Below are positions 16,583 to 25,730 of a stretch of DNA of 64,000 bases, one piece after another. The stretch is taken from positions 1-64,000 of the forward strand of contig QZDS01000024.1 in the NCBI GenBank assembly GCA_009917455.1, given 5' to 3'. The translations under genes were made by a program, and so were the position numbers. The stretch's first letter is position 1, and every line of letters starts with the position of its first letter. Source of the stretch: a bacterium 1xD8-48 (lineage in GTDB: Bacteria; Bacillota; Clostridia; Lachnospirales; Lachnospiraceae). Under the pieces are notes generated by a model. It had not been told where the DNA came from. It made no database searches and worked only from the letters and a program-made list of their open reading frames with translations.

Positions 16583-17974
16583 TCAGCCGCCCATATTGAA
16601 CTCAACAGTCTGCTGGGCCGTTGCGATTTCGGAATCAATGTCCGCGCCTGTCTGGCTGATGTTGGAAAGTGCAACACCTACAGCGTCACGTGCGTCATAA
16701 TAGAAAGGACCTGTAACGTTGGAAGGCGTATGGGTAGCAAATTCTACAATCTTGGCATAGATTGCATCGCCGCCAAAGAAATCAACGCCTACATTGTATG
16801 CTTCTGATTCGCCTGCGGGCGCCCATGTTGCAAGAGCTCCCTTGGAGATAACGTCGTCATACAGCTCGTTGCTTCCGGCAAATGTGGAATTCATAAAGTC
16901 AACCGCCAAATCAACCTTCTGGCAGTTAGAGCAAATTGCCCATGAAGAACCACCGTTGTTGGAATAGTTGGTAGCCCCGCTCACGCTGTCAAGCTTGGGC
17001 ATATTGGTGAGCGCCCATTTGCCGGACTGGTCTTCTGCAACTGTAATACTTGCCATAATCCAGCAGCCGTTCATTGCGCTTGCAGCCGTACCGTTGTTAA
17101 GAGAAGCAATATACTGGTCCCAGTCGGTTACTTCTACTAAGGTTCCGTCCTTAACCATCTGAAGGTATACTTCCATAATGGCTTTCAGTTCGGCATTTCC
17201 TTCAATATTAGCAGAACCGTCCTCTTTGAACAGGGAAGACCCGCAGGACTGCAGCATCATCATAACCTGGTCAGGGGAGCCTGCCTGTGCTGTCAGCATG
17301 GGAACGCCAGTCTTGTCCAGAACAACCTTTGCCTTTTCCATATAGTCTGACCATGTAATGTCTGTAAAGTCATCTACAGTGAAGCCTGCCTGCTCCAGGA
17401 TATCGGTACGCACACAGTTGATAACAGCGCCGTTATCGAACGGAATACCGTAATTCACGCCGTTCAATGTGGAATAAGCAACCTTAGCCGCAGAGAACTG
17501 TGAAAAATCAATTCCTGAATTTGTCAGGTCCGTAAATACATCCGGGTAAAAAGTGGTGTATTTCTGGAAAGAGTTATCCTGCATCAGGAAAATGTCAGGC
17601 AGTGTGCTGAGGTCATTGGCCTGAACCGCCGTGGTGATACGCGTCTCAATGTCGTCAGACTGAATCTCGCTTACCTGAACCTTGAAGCCTTCATGGTCCT
17701 TTGCATAAATCTCAGCGGCCTTCTGGATTGCGTATATATTGAAATTAGGGTCCCATGTCCAGACGGTCAGTGTGTTGTCGTCGGCCGCCGCCCCCTCTGT
17801 TACTGCCGCCGTTCCGTCATCGGCCGCCGCACCGGCATCTGCTGCTGCGCCATCATCCGCTGCCGCTGCTCCGCCGTCCGCCGTGCCGTTGCTGTTATCG
17901 CCGCCGGAACCGCATGCTGCAAGGGATAATGTCATGGTCAGTGCCAGTAATACTGAAATTACTTTTTTCTTCAT
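16583..17974 (-). CDS. extracellular sugar-binding lipoprotein of an ABC importer
   Basis: 463 residues. A lipoprotein signal (KKKVISVLLALTMTLSLAACGSG, lipobox LAAC at about 18-21) anchors it outside. Residues about 28-64 form an alanine/aspartate-rich low-complexity linker (repeats of AAADDG and AGAAADDG). The mature part from TLTVWTWDPNFN onward is a family 1 solute-binding protein that captures an oligo- or monosaccharide. GGGAGG precedes the ATG. First gene of the operon; the AraC regulator is directly upstream. The substrate cannot be told. Confidence 0.93.
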   Translation of the reverse strand: MKKKVISVLLALTMTLSLAACGSGGDNSNGTADGGAAAADDGAAADAGAAADDGTAAVTEGAAADDNTLTVWTWDPNFNIYAIQKAAEIYAKDHEGFKVQVSEIQSDDIETRITTAVQANDLSTLPDIFLMQDNSFQKYTTFYPDVFTDLTNSGIDFSQFSAAKVAYSTLNGVNYGIPFDNGAVINCVRTDILEQAGFTVDDFTDITWSDYMEKAKVVLDKTGVPMLTAQAGSPDQVMMMLQSCGSSLFKEDGSANIEGNAELKAIMEVYLQMVKDGTLVEVTDWDQYIASLNNGTAASAMNGCWIMASITVAEDQSGKWALTNMPKLDSVSGATNYSNNGGSSWAICSNCQKVDLAVDFMNSTFAGSNELYDDVISKGALATWAPAGESEAYNVGVDFFGGDAIYAKIVEFATHTPSNVTGPFYYDARDAVGVALSNISQTGADIDSEIATAQQTVEFNMGG

Positions 17975-18091
17975 CTTTATATCCTCCCGATAATTAGATT
18001 TAGTTCACTTTGCCTGTGACAATTTCTGACATATTTCTGTTTGTTGGCAATATGCATAATGGACAGGCTTTATTTGAACCGTTTCGTGAGC

Positions 18092-18125
18092 ATTATAACA
18101 TATTAATTTAAATATTTGTGGTCAA
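18092..18125 (-). promoter_or_regulatory. probable promoter of the first sugar importer operon
   Basis: Minus strand TTGACC followed after 17 bases by TATGTT, with an overlapping TATAAT 5 bases further. The leader to the binding-protein ATG is about 115 bases. Confidence 0.5.
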
Positions 18126-18155
18126 ATTCGAACACATTCTTCGCATTATTGACCA

Positions 18156-18195
18156 TATGAAAAACCGGCGGCCGGATGGCCGCCGGTTTTTCATA
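18156..18195. terminator. strong terminator after the AraC gene
   Basis: An 18-bp near-complete palindrome with arms AAAAACCGGCGGCC and GGCCGCCGGTTTTT around the loop GGAT. Runs of A and T at both ends allow termination on either strand; it directly follows the AraC gene stop. Confidence 0.92.
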
Positions 18196-18199
18196 AAAT

Positions 18200-19120
18200 C
18201 TATAAACAATTACCTGTACTCTCTGAGGTCTGTCTTCTCGTCCTCTTGCGCCACTCATGCGGAGAAATCCCCATAATCTGCCGGAAGTTCCTGTTAAATG
18301 TGGACACTGTCCCAAATCCGGCCGCTGCCGCGATATCCCCAATGGAAAAATTGGTTCTCTCAAGGGCGTCGCAGGCCCTTCTGACTCTCACCCGATTGAT
18401 ATATTCCACCGGCGTCATCTGCATACATTCCCCGAACACCCGCCTGAAATGAGTTTCGCTGATATGGCACATCTTCGCCAGCTCTTCGATTTTTACCGGG
18501 CGCTCGGGCACCTTGCTGATATAGTCTACCGCCCGTGAAATAATCATGCTGTTTCTTGAAGGATACGAGGCTTCCTCTGCAGGCGCCTCCTCTCCGCCGG
18601 AGCGGGCCGCCATACGAATCAGCAGCGCCGTCATAAGCCCTTTAAATTCCTCCTTGTAAAGAGTCCGCTGTTCTTCCATCACTTTAAACATCTGCAGAAT
18701 CAAATCGCCGTTGTCCTTCTCCTCGCTGCCGGAAAACATCCACGTGCGGTCGCTTATTCCGGAAAGGAGCCGCCGGGCCGTCACAGATTCCTTTCCATAA
18801 AACTCCCGCAAAAGCCCTTCCGCGTCAACGAACAGATATTTCCAGCCTCCGAACACATCTCCCTCGGAAATCGTCATATGAGGAAATTTCCCCGATATCA
18901 GGGTAAAGGTTCCTTCTTCAAAGGGAACCCTTTCATCCCTCAAAAGCATACAGCCCTTTCCCTGATAGCAATAGCCTATCTCCATCACATTATGAAAGTG
19001 CGGCACATCCGCATCTTCCTTATAAATCCCCTCTTTGTTTAAAAACAGTGCCGAACCGCCGGGAATCATTTCATAATACCTGTATTCCAGCTCTGGCTTA
19101 CCCGCAGATTCCTTTTTCAT
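18200..19120 (-). CDS. AraC-family transcriptional regulator
   Basis: About 306 residues. An N-terminal cupin-like sensor region (ADVPHFHNVMEIGYCYQGKG near residues 35-55) is followed by two C-terminal helix-turn-helix motifs (KIEELAKMCHISETHFRRVF and FSIGDIAAAAGFGTVSTFNR). It should bind DNA and activate a sugar gene set; the importer operon directly downstream on the same strand is the natural target. The start at 19120 has GAGGAAG ahead and lies 8 bases inside the end of tex, so it may be translated from the tex transcript. Confidence 0.92.
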   Translation of the reverse strand: MKKESAGKPELEYRYYEMIPGGSALFLNKEGIYKEDADVPHFHNVMEIGYCYQGKGCMLLRDERVPFEEGTFTLISGKFPHMTISEGDVFGGWKYLFVDAEGLLREFYGKESVTARRLLSGISDRTWMFSGSEEKDNGDLILQMFKVMEEQRTLYKEEFKGLMTALLIRMAARSGGEEAPAEEASYPSRNSMIISRAVDYISKVPERPVKIEELAKMCHISETHFRRVFGECMQMTPVEYINRVRVRRACDALERTNFSIGDIAAAAGFGTVSTFNRNFRQIMGISPHEWRKRTRRQTSESTGNCL

Positions 19121-19127
19121 GGCTTCC

Positions 19128-21638
19128 TCATTTCCGCGCCGGGTTTTCATTTTGGTTATCTCTGTTAATGCGCATAGTAAGAGAGATTCTCTTCTTCGCC
19201 GTATCCACGGAAAGTACCTGGACGTCCACCACATCGCCCACGCTTAACGCCTCCAGGGGATGTCTGATAAACCTGTCCGTAATCTGGGAAATATGTACCA
19301 GTCCGTCCTGATGTACGCCGATATCCACAAACACACCGAAATCGATTACGTTGCGGACGGCGCCCTTTAAAATCATTCCCGGTTTTAAATCCTTCATTTC
19401 CAGAACATCGCTGCGCAGAATCGGGGTGGGCATATTTTCCCTGGGGTCCCTCGAGGGCTTTTCCAGCTCCTTTAAAATGTCGGTGAGGGTGATTTCCCCG
19501 ATTCCCAGCTCCTGTGCGAGAAGCTTTTTATCCCTGATTCTTCTCTCCAATGCGCCTGCCGTGGCGTTTCCTTCCGCCGTCCTTGTGCTTCCGGTTTTGG
19601 CCTTTACACCTGCCGCTTTTGCGTTCCCGGCTCCTGACCTGCCGCCTGCCGCGCTCTTGTCCTGCTCGTTTCCGGCCTCAAGAGTCATGCCTCCCATAGC
19701 CGCCGCCAGAGCCTTTCCCATGGCTGTGCTGGTATTTCGGATGACAATCCTCTGCTGCCCCGCCTTCTTCCCGCCTGCGCTGCCGACGGCTCCTCTCGCA
19801 TCATCCGCTCCCGCGCCGCCAGAGCCTCCTTTCACAGTCCCTGCTTTTCCCCCGCCGGACTGGCCTGCTCCACCCTGCCGCACCGCCTTTTTCCATGCAA
19901 GGCGTATGTCCTCCATGGTAAGCCCCAGCTTATCGAGGAGTTTACAGGCGGCCTCGTAGGATTCCGGATGGACGCTGGTGGCGTCAAGGGGATTGTCGCC
20001 GTCCGGTATCCGAAGGAAACCGGCGCACTGCTCATAGGCCCTGGGCCCTAATTTCGGTACAGAAAGGAGCTGTGCACGGCTCGAAAAGCGTCCGTTTTTC
20101 TCCCTGTAGTCCACAATATTCCTGGCGACGGTTTTGGAAATCCCGGAAATGTATTCCAGAAGAGAGGCGGAAGCCGTATTCAAATCAACGCCAACCTTAT
20201 TTACGCAGTCCTCCACCACGCCGCCTAAGGCCTCTCCCAGCTTTTTCTGGTTCATGTCATGCTGGTACTGTCCCACGCCGATGGACTTGGGGTCGATTTT
20301 CACCAGCTCCGCCAGAGGGTCCTGCAGCCTTCTGGCAATAGAAGCCGCGCTCCTCTGCCCCACGTCAAAATTCGGGAACTCCTCCGTTGCCAGCTTGCTT
20401 GCGGAATACACGGAAGCGCCCGCTTCGTTTACAATCACATACTGAACCGGCGTATCCAACTCCTTAATCAGCTCCACAATCACCTGCTCCGACTCTCTCG
20501 AGGCCGTTCCGTTCCCCACGCTGATAAGGGATACGCCATACTTTTTAATGAGTCTTTTTAATTCCGCTTTGGACTCCGCTACCTTATTTTGCGGGGCTGT
20601 GGGATAAATCACCTTTGTGTCGAGCACCTTGCCGGTAGCATCCACCACCGCCAGCTTGCAGCCTGTCCGGAACGCCGGGTCCCAGCCAAGCACTACCCTT
20701 CCGGCTATAGGAGGCTGCAGCAGAAGCTGCTCCAGGTTCTTTCCGAACACGGAAATCGCACCGTCCTCCGCCTTTTCCGTCAGCTCGTTTCTGATTTCCC
20801 GTTCGATAGCCGGTGCAATCAGCCGCTCGTAGGCATCCTCGATTACCTCCCTTAAAATGGGCGTGGTATATTCGTTGTCTTCAGTAATCACCTTTTTGCC
20901 CAGATATTGCAGAATTCTCTCCACCGGGGCAGCCACCTTCACTGTGAGGAATTTTTCGTTTTCGCCTCTGTTCAGGGCAAGGATTCTATGTCCCGCCGCC
21001 TTTTTTACAGGCTCCTCATAATCGTAATACATCTCGTAAACGCTCTGAGCCTTCTCGTCTCTTGCCGTACCGGTAAGCTTTCCCTCCTCCATAGTGAGAT
21101 TTCTGATAAAAATACGGTAGTCCGCCTCGTCGGAAATCATCTCCGCAATGATGTCCTTTGCCCCCTGCAGGGCCGCCGCCGCGTCTGCCACTTCCTTTTC
21201 TTCGCTGATGTACTTCTCAGCCTCCGTAAGGACCGGCTCCTTTGCCTCCTGCTTTAAGATATATTCGGCAAGGCCTGCAAGCCCCTTTTCCCTGGCCACG
21301 CCTGCCCTTGTCTTTCTCCTGGGACGGTAGGGACGGTAAAGATCCTCCACCACCACAAGGGTTTCCGCCGCCATAATTTTGGCCTTAAGCTCTTCTGTCA
21401 TCTTTCCCTGTTCTTCAATGCTTCCGATTACCTGCTCCTTCTTTTCCTCCAGATTTCGCAGATACCCCAGCCGTTCGTGAAGATTCCGCAGCTCCTCGTC
21501 ATTTAAAGAACCCGTGGCTTCCTTACGGTAACGGGAAATAAAGGGAATGGTATTTCCCTCGTCAATCAGCTTTACCGCCGCCTCCACCTGCCATTTTTCT
21601 ACGTTTAACTCTTCCTTTAACTTCAGTATAATGTCCAT
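19128..21638 (-). CDS. tex: Tex-family RNA-binding transcription accessory protein
   Basis: 836 residues from the start at 21638 (GGAGAG ahead). The N-terminal helical region, YqgF-like RNase H fold (around GWDPAFRTGCKLAVVDATGKVLDT), helix-hairpin-helix pair (VGVDLNTASASLLEYISGI, then LLSVPKLGPRAYEQCAGF) and C-terminal S1 domain (LKGAVRNVIDFGVFVDIGVHQ) are in the usual order. Tex binds RNA and affects transcription and stress survival. Between the HhH region and the S1 domain, residues about 588-698 are an added glycine/alanine/serine/lysine-rich stretch, which makes the protein roughly 100 residues longer than usual. Confidence 0.93.
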   Translation of the reverse strand: MDIILKLKEELNVEKWQVEAAVKLIDEGNTIPFISRYRKEATGSLNDEELRNLHERLGYLRNLEEKKEQVIGSIEEQGKMTEELKAKIMAAETLVVVEDLYRPYRPRRKTRAGVAREKGLAGLAEYILKQEAKEPVLTEAEKYISEEKEVADAAAALQGAKDIIAEMISDEADYRIFIRNLTMEEGKLTGTARDEKAQSVYEMYYDYEEPVKKAAGHRILALNRGENEKFLTVKVAAPVERILQYLGKKVITEDNEYTTPILREVIEDAYERLIAPAIEREIRNELTEKAEDGAISVFGKNLEQLLLQPPIAGRVVLGWDPAFRTGCKLAVVDATGKVLDTKVIYPTAPQNKVAESKAELKRLIKKYGVSLISVGNGTASRESEQVIVELIKELDTPVQYVIVNEAGASVYSASKLATEEFPNFDVGQRSAASIARRLQDPLAELVKIDPKSIGVGQYQHDMNQKKLGEALGGVVEDCVNKVGVDLNTASASLLEYISGISKTVARNIVDYREKNGRFSSRAQLLSVPKLGPRAYEQCAGFLRIPDGDNPLDATSVHPESYEAACKLLDKLGLTMEDIRLAWKKAVRQGGAGQSGGGKAGTVKGGSGGAGADDARGAVGSAGGKKAGQQRIVIRNTSTAMGKALAAAMGGMTLEAGNEQDKSAAGGRSGAGNAKAAGVKAKTGSTRTAEGNATAGALERRIRDKKLLAQELGIGEITLTDILKELEKPSRDPRENMPTPILRSDVLEMKDLKPGMILKGAVRNVIDFGVFVDIGVHQDGLVHISQITDRFIRHPLEALSVGDVVDVQVLSVDTAKKRISLTMRINRDNQNENPARK

Positions 21639-21683
21639 ACTCTCTCCATTTCCAATCATAAGTTGTTCCGCTATCGCTTTACT

Positions 21684-21713
21684 ATTATAGTGGATAAGCC
21701 CTTATGTTTTCAA
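21684..21713 (-). promoter_or_regulatory. promoter of tex
   Basis: Minus strand TTGAAA, 18-base spacer, TATAAT, about 45 bases before the tex ATG. Confidence 0.8.
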
Positions 21714-21720
21714 GAAAGAT

Positions 21721-21749
21721 TTGTAATATCAGGATAAAAGTGCTAAAAT
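21721..21749 (+). promoter_or_regulatory. promoter of the 21832-22810 genes
   Basis: Plus strand TTGTAA, 17-base spacer, TAAAAT, divergent from the tex promoter. Confidence 0.7.
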
Positions 21750-21831
21750 AGTAACATCAGTTGGCGGCAGCTCCTGCGTATACCGGCAAAGCCGCCGTAA
21801 ACAGCGAAAAGGATTTACAGGAAAGAAAAGA

Positions 21832-22287
21832 ATGGATTACAATAACAATTACAACCCTTATACAGGGCAGAACCAGAATAATCAATATGCACCGGAGCCT
21901 GTTTTGCGCAATCCCGGACAGTCCATGGCCACTGCCTCCATGATTTTGGGCGTTGTGGGCCTTTTTACAATATTCACCGTCTATATCCCCTTAATTTGCG
22001 GCGGACTTGCGGTCATCCTGGCAATTCTCTCCAGGGGCTACGGAAAAAAAATGCTCCTTGCCGCCAGGGTGGGTATCGGAACCGCCATCGGAGCCGTTGT
22101 GCTGATTTGCTCGATTATTTTTTCACTGGTGGGCATTCTGCTTGCAAGCAGCGGCGATGATTTGGTGAACTTCGGTAAAGCCATGGATGAACAGTTCGAG
22201 CAGCAGACCGGAATAGAGCTCGAGGATATTCTCGGGCAGTCCTATGAGGATATTATGAGAGACTATACAGAAATTATGGGTAAATGA
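21832..22287 (+). CDS. DUF4190-like small membrane protein
   Basis: 151 residues. A polar N-terminus rich in N, Q, Y and P (MDYNNNYNPYTGQNQNNQY) precedes two membrane segments (about 34-75 and 80-105) and an acidic C-terminal tail with EDILGQSYEDIMRDYTEI. The segment SMATASMILGVVGLFTIFTVYIPLICGGLAVILAI resembles DUF4190-type domains found in many Gram-positive membrane proteins of unknown role. AGGAAAG lies ahead of the ATG. It is followed after 7 bases by the HExxH gene and the two are probably one transcript. Confidence 0.8.
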   Translation: MDYNNNYNPYTGQNQNNQYAPEPVLRNPGQSMATASMILGVVGLFTIFTVYIPLICGGLAVILAILSRGYGKKMLLAARVGIGTAIGAVVLICSIIFSLVGILLASSGDDLVNFGKAMDEQFEQQTGIELEDILGQSYEDIMRDYTEIMGK

Positions 22288-22294
22288 AAGGAAT

Positions 22295-22810
22295 ATGGTT
22301 ATGGTTGGAAGAATCTCCGGAAATTATAATTTTATGAGCGTATATACCGGCGGATACGGCGGTGCCATGAGCGCAGGCCGGGCAAATGCCGGGCAAAAGA
22401 CGGTGGTCAACCCGGGCGAATCCACCACCGTTTCCCCGGGGCGCAAGTCCTCCCCGGCACAGTGCCAGACCTGTAAGAACCGCAAGTACCAGGACGGCTC
22501 CGACGAAATGGTTTCCTTTAAATCGGCGGCTCACATTTCCCCGGAAAGCTCGGCGTCAAGGGTAATGGCTCACGAGCAGGAGCATGTAAGCAACGCTTAC
22601 TCCAGGGCTGCAAAGGCGGGAGGCAAGGTTGTCTCTGCCAGCGTCAGTTTAAAGACTGCCATCTGTCCCGAGTGCGGCCGCAGCTATGTGGCGGGGGGCG
22701 CCACCTCCACGCAGATAAAATACCCCAACGAGAAGAATCCGTATTCTCAGAACAAAAAGAATCTGGACGCCATTTCCCTGATTGGGAGTAACCTTGATAT
22801 CGCGGTCTGA
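22295..22810 (+). CDS. small HExxH putative metalloprotease-like protein
   Basis: 171 residues, no signal peptide or membrane segment. A glycine/serine-rich N-terminus (about 1-52) is followed by a cysteine pair CQTC (57-60), the zinc-peptidase-like helix VMAHEQEHVSNAY with H93, E94 and H97, and a second cysteine pair CPECG (124-128). The motif arrangement recalls SprA-type putative metalloproteases, but no third metal ligand is obvious and the activity is unproven. AAAGGAAT precedes the ATG; a second ATG two codons in is possible. It lies 7 bases after the DUF4190-like gene. Confidence 0.75.
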   Translation: MVMVGRISGNYNFMSVYTGGYGGAMSAGRANAGQKTVVNPGESTTVSPGRKSSPAQCQTCKNRKYQDGSDEMVSFKSAAHISPESSASRVMAHEQEHVSNAYSRAAKAGGKVVSASVSLKTAICPECGRSYVAGGATSTQIKYPNEKNPYSQNKKNLDAISLIGSNLDIAV

Positions 22811-22879
22811 CCGAAAAGCAGGAAGGCGCTCTTTTTCCGCCTGACCTTCGAAAACGCAATCACAGGAGTTTTTAAGATT

Positions 22880-23662
22880 ATGAATAATAATTATTTATCC
22901 TCCTCCAGCCTGAAAGCAAAGGCCAGAGGACAGCTTCTCGGAAAATACAGGATTGTCATCTGTGTTTTTCTGCTTCATGCAATTTGCATTGTTCCTTTCA
23001 CCATGACAATCACCACCCTGACTGGAAGCGGTTCGCTGGGCGCCGTTTTTTTTAACAGCATCCTTACTTTTCTCTTTCAGTTGTTTACAGGCTTTTTTAT
23101 CGCCGGTGAGGCTTATGTTTATTTAAAAGTGGCATGTAACCAGACACCCCTTGTAAGCGATTTATTCCACTGTTTTAAGGAGGATTCCCAAAAGGTCATC
23201 CATATTCAGGCGATTCTGGCGGCAATAACCGTCTTAAGCGCCCTTCCGGCCTCCATTGTCAGCTATTTTATGTCAAAGTCTTTCCTTGGGATTCTCCCTG
23301 GCGTTTCTTCGAAAGACTCGGCGGAAGGTGTTTCTTCCGGTGCTCCCCTGGTTCTTGCCTGGGCAGTTTTGTTTCTGCTGGGCACTGTGATTGAAATTTT
23401 TGCAGACCTCCTTTTTTCGCAGGTCTATTTCCTGATGCTGGATTTTCCCGAATACACGGCTCCGCAGCTTTTAAAGACCAGCGTTCAGCTCATGAAGGGC
23501 AGCAAAGGAAGGCTGTTTTATATCTGGATTTCCTTTATTCCCCTTCTGATACTTGCGGGACTTTCCTTTGGAATCGGCTTTTTGTGGCTCTTTCCTTATA
23601 CGCAGGCAGTCGCCGCTGATTTTTATCTGGATTTGATTAATAAACGCGGCCATGCTTCGTGA
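22880..23662 (+). CDS. DUF975-family integral membrane protein
   Basis: 260 residues with about six membrane segments. The start LSSSSLKAKARGQLLGKYRI and the later QVYFLMLDFPEYTAPQLLKTSVQLMKGSKGRLFYIWISFIP match the DUF975 layout (a juxtamembrane helix, several membrane segments, and the short S-x-x-L-M-x-G-x-K motif before the last two). The family has no established function. AGGAG precedes the ATG at a distance of about 10 bases. It lies 69 bases after the HExxH gene and in the same direction. Confidence 0.85.
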   Translation: MNNNYLSSSSLKAKARGQLLGKYRIVICVFLLHAICIVPFTMTITTLTGSGSLGAVFFNSILTFLFQLFTGFFIAGEAYVYLKVACNQTPLVSDLFHCFKEDSQKVIHIQAILAAITVLSALPASIVSYFMSKSFLGILPGVSSKDSAEGVSSGAPLVLAWAVLFLLGTVIEIFADLLFSQVYFLMLDFPEYTAPQLLKTSVQLMKGSKGRLFYIWISFIPLLILAGLSFGIGFLWLFPYTQAVAADFYLDLINKRGHAS

Positions 23663-23865
23663 GTTGCTTCCAGTCCAAACAGATGCAGCAAAATAAAGAC
23701 AGCGAAATAATGTCATACAGCTTTGGAAACAGGGAATTGCGGATAAAATGCAGTTCCTTTTGTTTTGCAGAAATTTTTGAAAACTTTTTCCGGCGTCACG
23801 ACAATATATACATGCAAGGGCAAATCTTTGCAAGTCGACTTGAAAGAAGAAGGAGGATGGCTGCT

Positions 23866-24405
23866 ATGAATAATGACGAATTCGAGCGGTTTGTCCTGAA
23901 GTTTGGAAAAGATATTCTGCGGTTTTGCCGGATGACAGCCGGAGATGCGGAAAATGGGGACGAACTGTATCAGGACACTATGCTCAAACTGCTGGAGAAA
24001 AGGAGAAGACTGGACTCTATGCAGAATACAAAGAGTTACGCTTTATCCACTTCAATTTATCTTTGGAAAAACAGGAAGAAAAAATATGCAAACAGGATGA
24101 GACTGGTTCCGATTGACAGTATGGACGAGATGTCTGACGAGGGATATGAGTTTTCTGACCATGATAACGAAGCCTCTCCCGAACATATCATATTAAAGCA
24201 AAATGAGGCGGACATGGTTCAGGGATTCGTTAAAGCCCTGCCGGAGAAGTACAGAATACCAATCTATTTATATTATTCGGCAGATATGCAGATAAATGAA
24301 ATATCCGGAATTCTGGGACTGCCGGAAGGAACCGTCAAAAGCCGGATGCGGAAAGCAAAGAAACAGTTAAAGGAAAAATTGGAGGCGATAGGATATGACG
24401 GATGA
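23866..24405 (+). CDS. ECF-type RNA polymerase sigma factor
   Basis: 179 residues. Region 2 (FGKDILRFCRMTAGDAENGDELYQDTMLKLLEKR, with the core-binding ELYQD) and region 4 (ALPEKYRIPIYLYYSADMQINEISGILGLPEGTVKSRMRKAKKQL, containing the helix-turn-helix) are both complete. It would direct transcription of a small stress regulon. The start at 23866 is chosen because AAGGAGG lies 8 bases upstream; an ATG three codons earlier overlaps that site. It overlaps the anti-sigma gene by 11 bases, the usual sign of a sigma/anti-sigma pair. About 200 bases upstream hold no gene and no clear sigma-A promoter. Confidence 0.92.
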   Translation: MNNDEFERFVLKFGKDILRFCRMTAGDAENGDELYQDTMLKLLEKRRRLDSMQNTKSYALSTSIYLWKNRKKKYANRMRLVPIDSMDEMSDEGYEFSDHDNEASPEHIILKQNEADMVQGFVKALPEKYRIPIYLYYSADMQINEISGILGLPEGTVKSRMRKAKKQLKEKLEAIGYDG

Positions 24406-25594
24406 AAAATTGAATCAAATCTTAAAGCAGGCCCTTGCTCCTGAAATAAATGACAGAGAAATCCAGATACATAGAAGGAGGAAGGTTAAGATGAAAAGAT
24501 TTGGTAAAACAGGAACAGCCGCGGCTGCGGCAGTGGCTGCTGCGGTTATTGGAACCCTTGGACTGGGATACTTTAATCCGGTGCTTGCAGCAAAGATTCC
24601 ATTAATTGGAAAAATTTTTGAAAAAGTTGCGGATGAATCCACATATTCGGGCGACTATACGGATAAAAAAACAGTCCTGACAAATGAGGATTCCGCAGGA
24701 AACCTGGATACATCGGACTATAGCGTATCTGATAAAGGAATTACACTGACTGCATCAGAAGCCTATTGTGACGGATATTCCATTTTCCTTACAGTAAATA
24801 TTGAATCAGAAGATGCAGATTTCACTCATATTCCAGAACATTATACAAGTATGAATGCTGCAGATGGCCGGACAGCCGCCGGATTTTATATAAACGGAAC
24901 ATGGAATGTGGATGGAAGCTCATCCGAATGGCTTGAAAATACGTTTGACGGAGAGGTAATCGACAGCCATACATTTGCAGGTATGCTGAAAATAAATCTT
25001 GCAAAGAAGTATACCGGCAGCGGCGAGCTTAACTTAAATGTAAACGGGCTTGGTTATGATGACGACAGGATGCTTGACAGCGAAGAAATATCGGCCTCCC
25101 ACCAGACGGAAGGCCGCTGGAATATTACTGTACCGTTTGAGGTAAATGAAACGGATGTAAAAACAATTGCGGTGGGCGAGACAAAAGGGAATATTACACT
25201 TGAAGACGTAGTGGTATCTCCGTATCAGGTAATTGTCCATGCGACAACACCTGGAAAGCAGAGGGAACTGACAGACGACAGGAGGGAGAAACTGCTTTCA
25301 AAAGACCCTGATATGACGGATGCAGAGATGTTTGAACTTCTTGGATGGTCTTATGAACCCTGTCAGACAATTTGTTTCAATCAGGATGGAGAAATGCTTT
25401 ACGCAGATATGGAAATGGCAGGCAGAGCCGGATTTGCCGTTCAGGGAAAAGAGATAAAAACATTGTATGTCTTCATTTTTGACAATCTTGATGACTGGTC
25501 TTTGATGGAACAGGAAGGGATGAACAGCAGCGCTGCAGACAAAGCTGTTATTTCGAAGGAAATTCATGTAGAGTCAGCGGGCAGAATTTTTTAG
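24395..25594 (+). CDS. DUF4179-type membrane anti-sigma factor
   Basis: 399 residues. A short cytoplasmic sigma-binding region (1-35) leads to one membrane segment (about 40-62, alanine-rich, ending LGLGYFNPVLAAKIPLIG), then a large outside region with DUF4179-like beta domains (DYSVSDKGITLTASEAYCDGYSIFLTVN is typical). It should hold the neighbouring sigma factor inactive at the membrane until a surface signal arrives; the signal is unknown. The ATG overlaps the sigma gene. AGGCGATAGG lies upstream. The unit ends at the hairpin at 25688. Confidence 0.88.
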   Translation: MTDEKLNQILKQALAPEINDREIQIHRRRKVKMKRFGKTGTAAAAAVAAAVIGTLGLGYFNPVLAAKIPLIGKIFEKVADESTYSGDYTDKKTVLTNEDSAGNLDTSDYSVSDKGITLTASEAYCDGYSIFLTVNIESEDADFTHIPEHYTSMNAADGRTAAGFYINGTWNVDGSSSEWLENTFDGEVIDSHTFAGMLKINLAKKYTGSGELNLNVNGLGYDDDRMLDSEEISASHQTEGRWNITVPFEVNETDVKTIAVGETKGNITLEDVVVSPYQVIVHATTPGKQRELTDDRREKLLSKDPDMTDAEMFELLGWSYEPCQTICFNQDGEMLYADMEMAGRAGFAVQGKEIKTLYVFIFDNLDDWSLMEQEGMNSSAADKAVISKEIHVESAGRIF

Positions 25595-25687
25595 AATGTT
25601 CGTTTTAGTACGTGTAATTCTTGAATTGATGGCATAAAAAATGATACGATAAAGATACAAACAGGAAGGTCACAGTATATTGTTGAG

Positions 25688-25717
25688 GAGCCGTCAGCTT
25701 GACGGCTCCGTTTTATA
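25688..25717 (+). terminator. terminator between the anti-sigma and GH2 genes
   Basis: Stem GGAGCCGTCA/TGACGGCTCC with loop GCT, followed on the plus strand by GTTTTATATT. The same 10-bp stem recurs at 34805. Confidence 0.85.
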
Positions 25718-25730
25718 TTACAGTTCAGTT

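Noticed and set aside
17782-17892. Frameshift or assembly error in the alanine/aspartate-rich part of the first binding protein
   Set aside because: The frame is open throughout and such linkers after the lipobox are common in binding lipoproteins of this group.
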